A stretch of 45,237 nt of DNA from positions 1-45,237 of the forward strand of contig JAEULV010000115.1 of the NCBI GenBank assembly GCA_016793065.1, written 5' to 3'. The notes under the pieces were generated by a model. The model did no database searches, was not told the DNA's origin, and worked only from the letters and a program-made list of their open reading frames with translations. Within the stretch, counting starts at the first letter, position 1; the number at the start of each line of letters is the position of its first letter. A program made the translations under genes and the position numbers. Source of the stretch: Hyphomicrobiaceae bacterium (GTDB lineage: Bacteria > Pseudomonadota > Alphaproteobacteria > Rhizobiales > Ancalomicrobiaceae). Positions 42,192 to 45,237 of the stretch are shown here, piece after piece.

Positions 42192-42195
<4 letters not shown>
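40972..42195 (-). CDS. trbI: Conjugal transfer protein TrbI (VirB10-like)
   Basis: A 407-residue protein starting MSEIEPGKEKGPEP. There is a cytoplasmic Pro-rich start, one membrane helix near residues 45-65 (LAGLGLVASVGIGGALIYAL), a long Pro/Ala/Gln-rich periplasmic stalk, and the C-terminal TrbI/VirB10 beta-barrel domain (GTRIIGQYDNGVGFGQRRVL, then WNRLIFPNGRSIVLERQPGA and VDYHWGELFKAAAL). It spans inner to outer membrane and transmits energy in the type IV secretion core complex. The start overlaps the trbG stop by 4 bp. Confidence 0.93.
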
Positions 42196-43213
<1,018 letters not shown>

Positions 43214-43217
<4 letters not shown>

Positions 43218-43903
43218 TGTCCAAGCTCCTTCGACCAGTTGATGGCGTTGACGTAGATTCCGAGCGGATTGGCTCGAAGCTTTTCGGCGTCGCGCGGCGT
43301 TTGCACGACAATGGTGAGGATGGCGGACCAGCGCTCGGTCGCGGCGAGCGATCCGTCCTGATAGCGGCGCTCGATCCAGGCCACGCGGAATGAGTCAGGG
43401 GAGGCCCTGATGACGCTCGACACCTCAATGGCGACCTGTTGCTTGCCGACCTTGGTGAAGGGGTCGTTGGCGCGGGCATAGTCATTGAGGGCGAGCGCGC
43501 CGCCCTGTGTGGTGAACTCGTAGGCGCGCAGCCAATTCTGCCGCACGATGATCGCGTCGGCCGGGATCGAGCGAACCTGCTCGATGAAGCGGGCAAGATG
43601 GAACGCGATCTGCGGATCGGACGGCCGATAGTCGGCGATGGCGGGGGCGATCGCCTGCGCCTGGCCGAGCTTGTCGACCTGCACAACCCAGGGAACGATG
43701 GTGCCGCTGGCCGACTGCCAGACGAGGCCGCCCGACAGGCCGGCCGAAAGGGCCAGGCAGCCGAAGGCCATATAACGCCAGTTGCGAGCCTGCACGCGGG
43801 CGGAACCGATCCGGTCGTCCCAGACCTGTGCGGCGCGTTGATAGGGCGTTTCGGGTTGTGGTGCTTTCCCGTAGTGGGTCGATGGTCGTTTGAAGAAGTT
43901 CAT
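43214..43903 (-). CDS. trbF: Conjugal transfer protein TrbF (VirB8-like)
   Basis: A 229-residue inner-membrane protein: cytoplasmic N-terminus (MNFFKRPSTHYGKAPQPETP), one membrane helix near residues 45-67 (YMAFGCLALSAGLSGGLVW), then the VirB8-type periplasmic domain (IVPWVVQVDKLGQAQAIAPA, FHLARFIEQVRSIPADAIIV). It nucleates the secretion channel. It starts two bases after the trbL stop. Confidence 0.92.
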
Positions 43904-43905
43904 AG

Positions 43906-45237
43906 TCAGTCGCTTTCGGAGAGGTTGACGGAAGAGCCGCCGCCATGGCTGTCGCCGGATTTGACGGCATGGGCGGCTGCCTGGACGCCGTGGGCGAGTT
44001 GCTGCGAGCGTTTCATGCGCTTGGCCCAGGCAGGCGGACCGTCGCGGGTGGCAGCCGCGGTTGCAGCGGGCGCGGCTTCCGTCGCGCCGCCGTCACTGGA
44101 TGCGCCGCCGGAGATCTCGGTCGCGGCACGGGAGCCGGCGTCGAAGCTGGACTTGAGGCTGTCGGACGCACGGGACACGGCGCGCTTCAGCGGCGAGGCA
44201 GCGGCCTTCGCGCCGGTGCTCGCCACATTGCCGAGGCCGGATGCAATGCCCGACGCGCCCGACTGACCGGCTGCGCCGAGGCTGTAGGCGGTGGAAGCGC
44301 CACCAGCGACGGCAGCGCCGCCGCGCGCAGCGGCGGCCGCGCCACTGGCGAGGGCCGCGCCGCCAGAGGCGACGGTGCCGACTGACGCAGCGCCTGCCGC
44401 GACCATGCCGCCGGCTGCGACGCCAACACCAGCCGCGGCGCCAGCGCCGAGCTGCGGCCCGCCCGAGACGAGGCCGTTGGCGATGCCGGGTCCGAAGATG
44501 CCGAGACCGAGAAGCGAGAGCGCGGCGAGCACGATCGCCATAGCGTCGTCGATCGTCGGGGTCTGGCCGCCGAAGCCTTGCGTGAACTGCGAGAACAAGG
44601 TGGAGCCGATGCCGATGATGACGGCGAGCACCAGCACCTTGATGCCGGAGGAAATGACGTTGCCCAGCACGCGCTCGGCCATGAAGGCGGATTTGCCGAA
44701 GAGGCCGAACGGGATCAGCACGAAGCCGGCGAGCGTCGTCAGCTTAAACTCGATCAAGGTGACGAAGAGCTGGACCGCGAGGATGAAGAAGGCGAGCAGG
44801 ATCAGCGCCCAGGCGAACAGCAGGCAGGCGATCTGGATGAAGTTCTCGAAGAAGGCGACCCAGCCCATCAGGTTCGAGATGGATTCGAGCAGCGGCCGAC
44901 CGGCATCGAGGCCGGTCTGTGCGACCTTGCCGGGACGCAGGAGATCGGTGACGGAGAAGCCGGTCCCCGAAGCTTTCAGACCGAGACCGGCGAAGCTCTC
45001 GAAGACGATGCGGGCGAGATTGTTCCAGTTGGAGATCAGATAGGCGAAGACGCCGACGAACAGCGTCTTCTTCACGAGGCGGGCGACGATGTCGTCATCG
45101 GCGCCCCAGCTCCAGAACAGGGCGGCCAGCGTCACATCGATGACGATGAGCGTCGTGGCGATGAAGGCGACTTCCCCGCCGAGCAGGCCAAAGCCTGAAT
45201 CGATGTAGCGGGTGAAGACGCCCAGGAAGTTGTCGAT
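43906..45237 (-). CDS. trbL: Conjugal transfer protein TrbL (VirB6-like), N-terminus outside the window
   Basis: The minus-strand frame is open to the right edge (first residues in view: IDNFLGVFTRYIDSGFGLLG), so only about 443 codons are visible and the start is missing by few residues judging from TrbL N-termini. There are six or so membrane helices (for example KKTLFVGVFAYLISNW, IQIACLLFAWALILLAFFIL, VLVLAVIIGIGSTLF). A very Ala/Gly-rich C-terminal tail of about 190 residues follows, ending GDSHGGGSSVNLSESD. TrbL/VirB6 forms part of the inner-membrane channel. trbE, trbJ and the other genes are expected to the right. Confidence 0.92.
   Translation of the reverse strand: MDNFLGVFTRYIDSGFGLLGGEVAFIATTLIVIDVTLAALFWSWGADDDIVARLVKKTLFVGVFAYLISNWNNLARIVFESFAGLGLKASGTGFSVTDLLRPGKVAQTGLDAGRPLLESISNLMGWVAFFENFIQIACLLFAWALILLAFFILAVQLFVTLIEFKLTTLAGFVLIPFGLFGKSAFMAERVLGNVISSGIKVLVLAVIIGIGSTLFSQFTQGFGGQTPTIDDAMAIVLAALSLLGLGIFGPGIANGLVSGGPQLGAGAAAGVGVAAGGMVAAGAASVGTVASGGAALASGAAAAARGGAAVAGGASTAYSLGAAGQSGASGIASGLGNVASTGAKAAASPLKRAVSRASDSLKSSFDAGSRAATEISGGASSDGGATEAAPAATAAATRDGPPAWAKRMKRSQQLAHGVQAAAHAVKSGDSHGGGSSVNLSESD

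Overview
The window reads as high-GC alphaproteobacterial chromosome, most likely Hyphomicrobiales (Rhizobiales) or a close relative. I base this on strong G/C bias at third codon positions in the left half, the 3' end of an alphaproteobacterial-type initiator tRNA, RepB/ParB-type proteins, and a trb-type conjugation operon of the kind common in that group. No species can be named from sequence alone.

Left half, about 1-24,340: ordinary chromosomal backbone. It opens inside an amidohydrolase gene. Next is a tightly packed operon: a binding-protein-dependent ABC transporter (binding protein, ATPase, two permeases) with a cytoplasmic glycerophosphodiester phosphodiesterase and an endonuclease/exonuclease/phosphatase-fold enzyme. 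A second ABC transporter in the order ugpB-A-E-C follows (glycerol-3-phosphate/glycerophosphodiester uptake). Together these suggest scavenging of organophosphodiesters and release of glycerol-3-phosphate inside the cell. Two small secreted proteins of unknown function lie on the minus strand. From 13,478 to 23,737 is a five-gene overlapping operon that matches the Escherichia coli yehI-yehL-yehM-yehP-yehQ locus gene for gene: DUF4132/HEAT protein, MoxR-type AAA+ ATPase, DUF5682-type protein, von Willebrand A protein and SWIM zinc-finger protein. Its function is not established.

Right half, about 24,354-45,237: a mobile island. At 24,354-24,373 sits the last 20 nt of an initiator tRNA (minus strand), with a strong 15-bp-stem terminator just beyond its 3' end. 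This is the arrangement expected at the junction that keeps only the tRNA tail, so the island should start here and the intact tRNA should lie beyond the right edge of the window. The first 11 kb carries a broken serine recombinase, an IetA-IetS (AAA+ ATPase plus subtilisin-like protease) defence pair, a small unknown gene, and a TIR-domain protein with an N-terminal Cys/His cluster and a tyrosine-serine-glycine low-complexity segment. It also carries an IS630-family insertion that splits a regulator gene exactly in frame, and a large serine recombinase-ParB-RepB module. A 13-bp copy of the same tRNA end recurs at 35,504, just after that module, and a tRNA-Arg 3' end lies at 35,200. This suggests several elements stacked by repeated insertion.

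From 35,810 to 40,749 is a lower-GC cargo operon: membrane protein, TetR regulator, three enzyme-like or unknown proteins, a second membrane protein, an AhpD-like protein and a LysR regulator. It converges on DUF2274-trbI-trbG-trbF-trbL, the distal end of a conjugative type IV secretion operon that runs off the window. The island is therefore probably an integrative conjugative element carrying defence genes.
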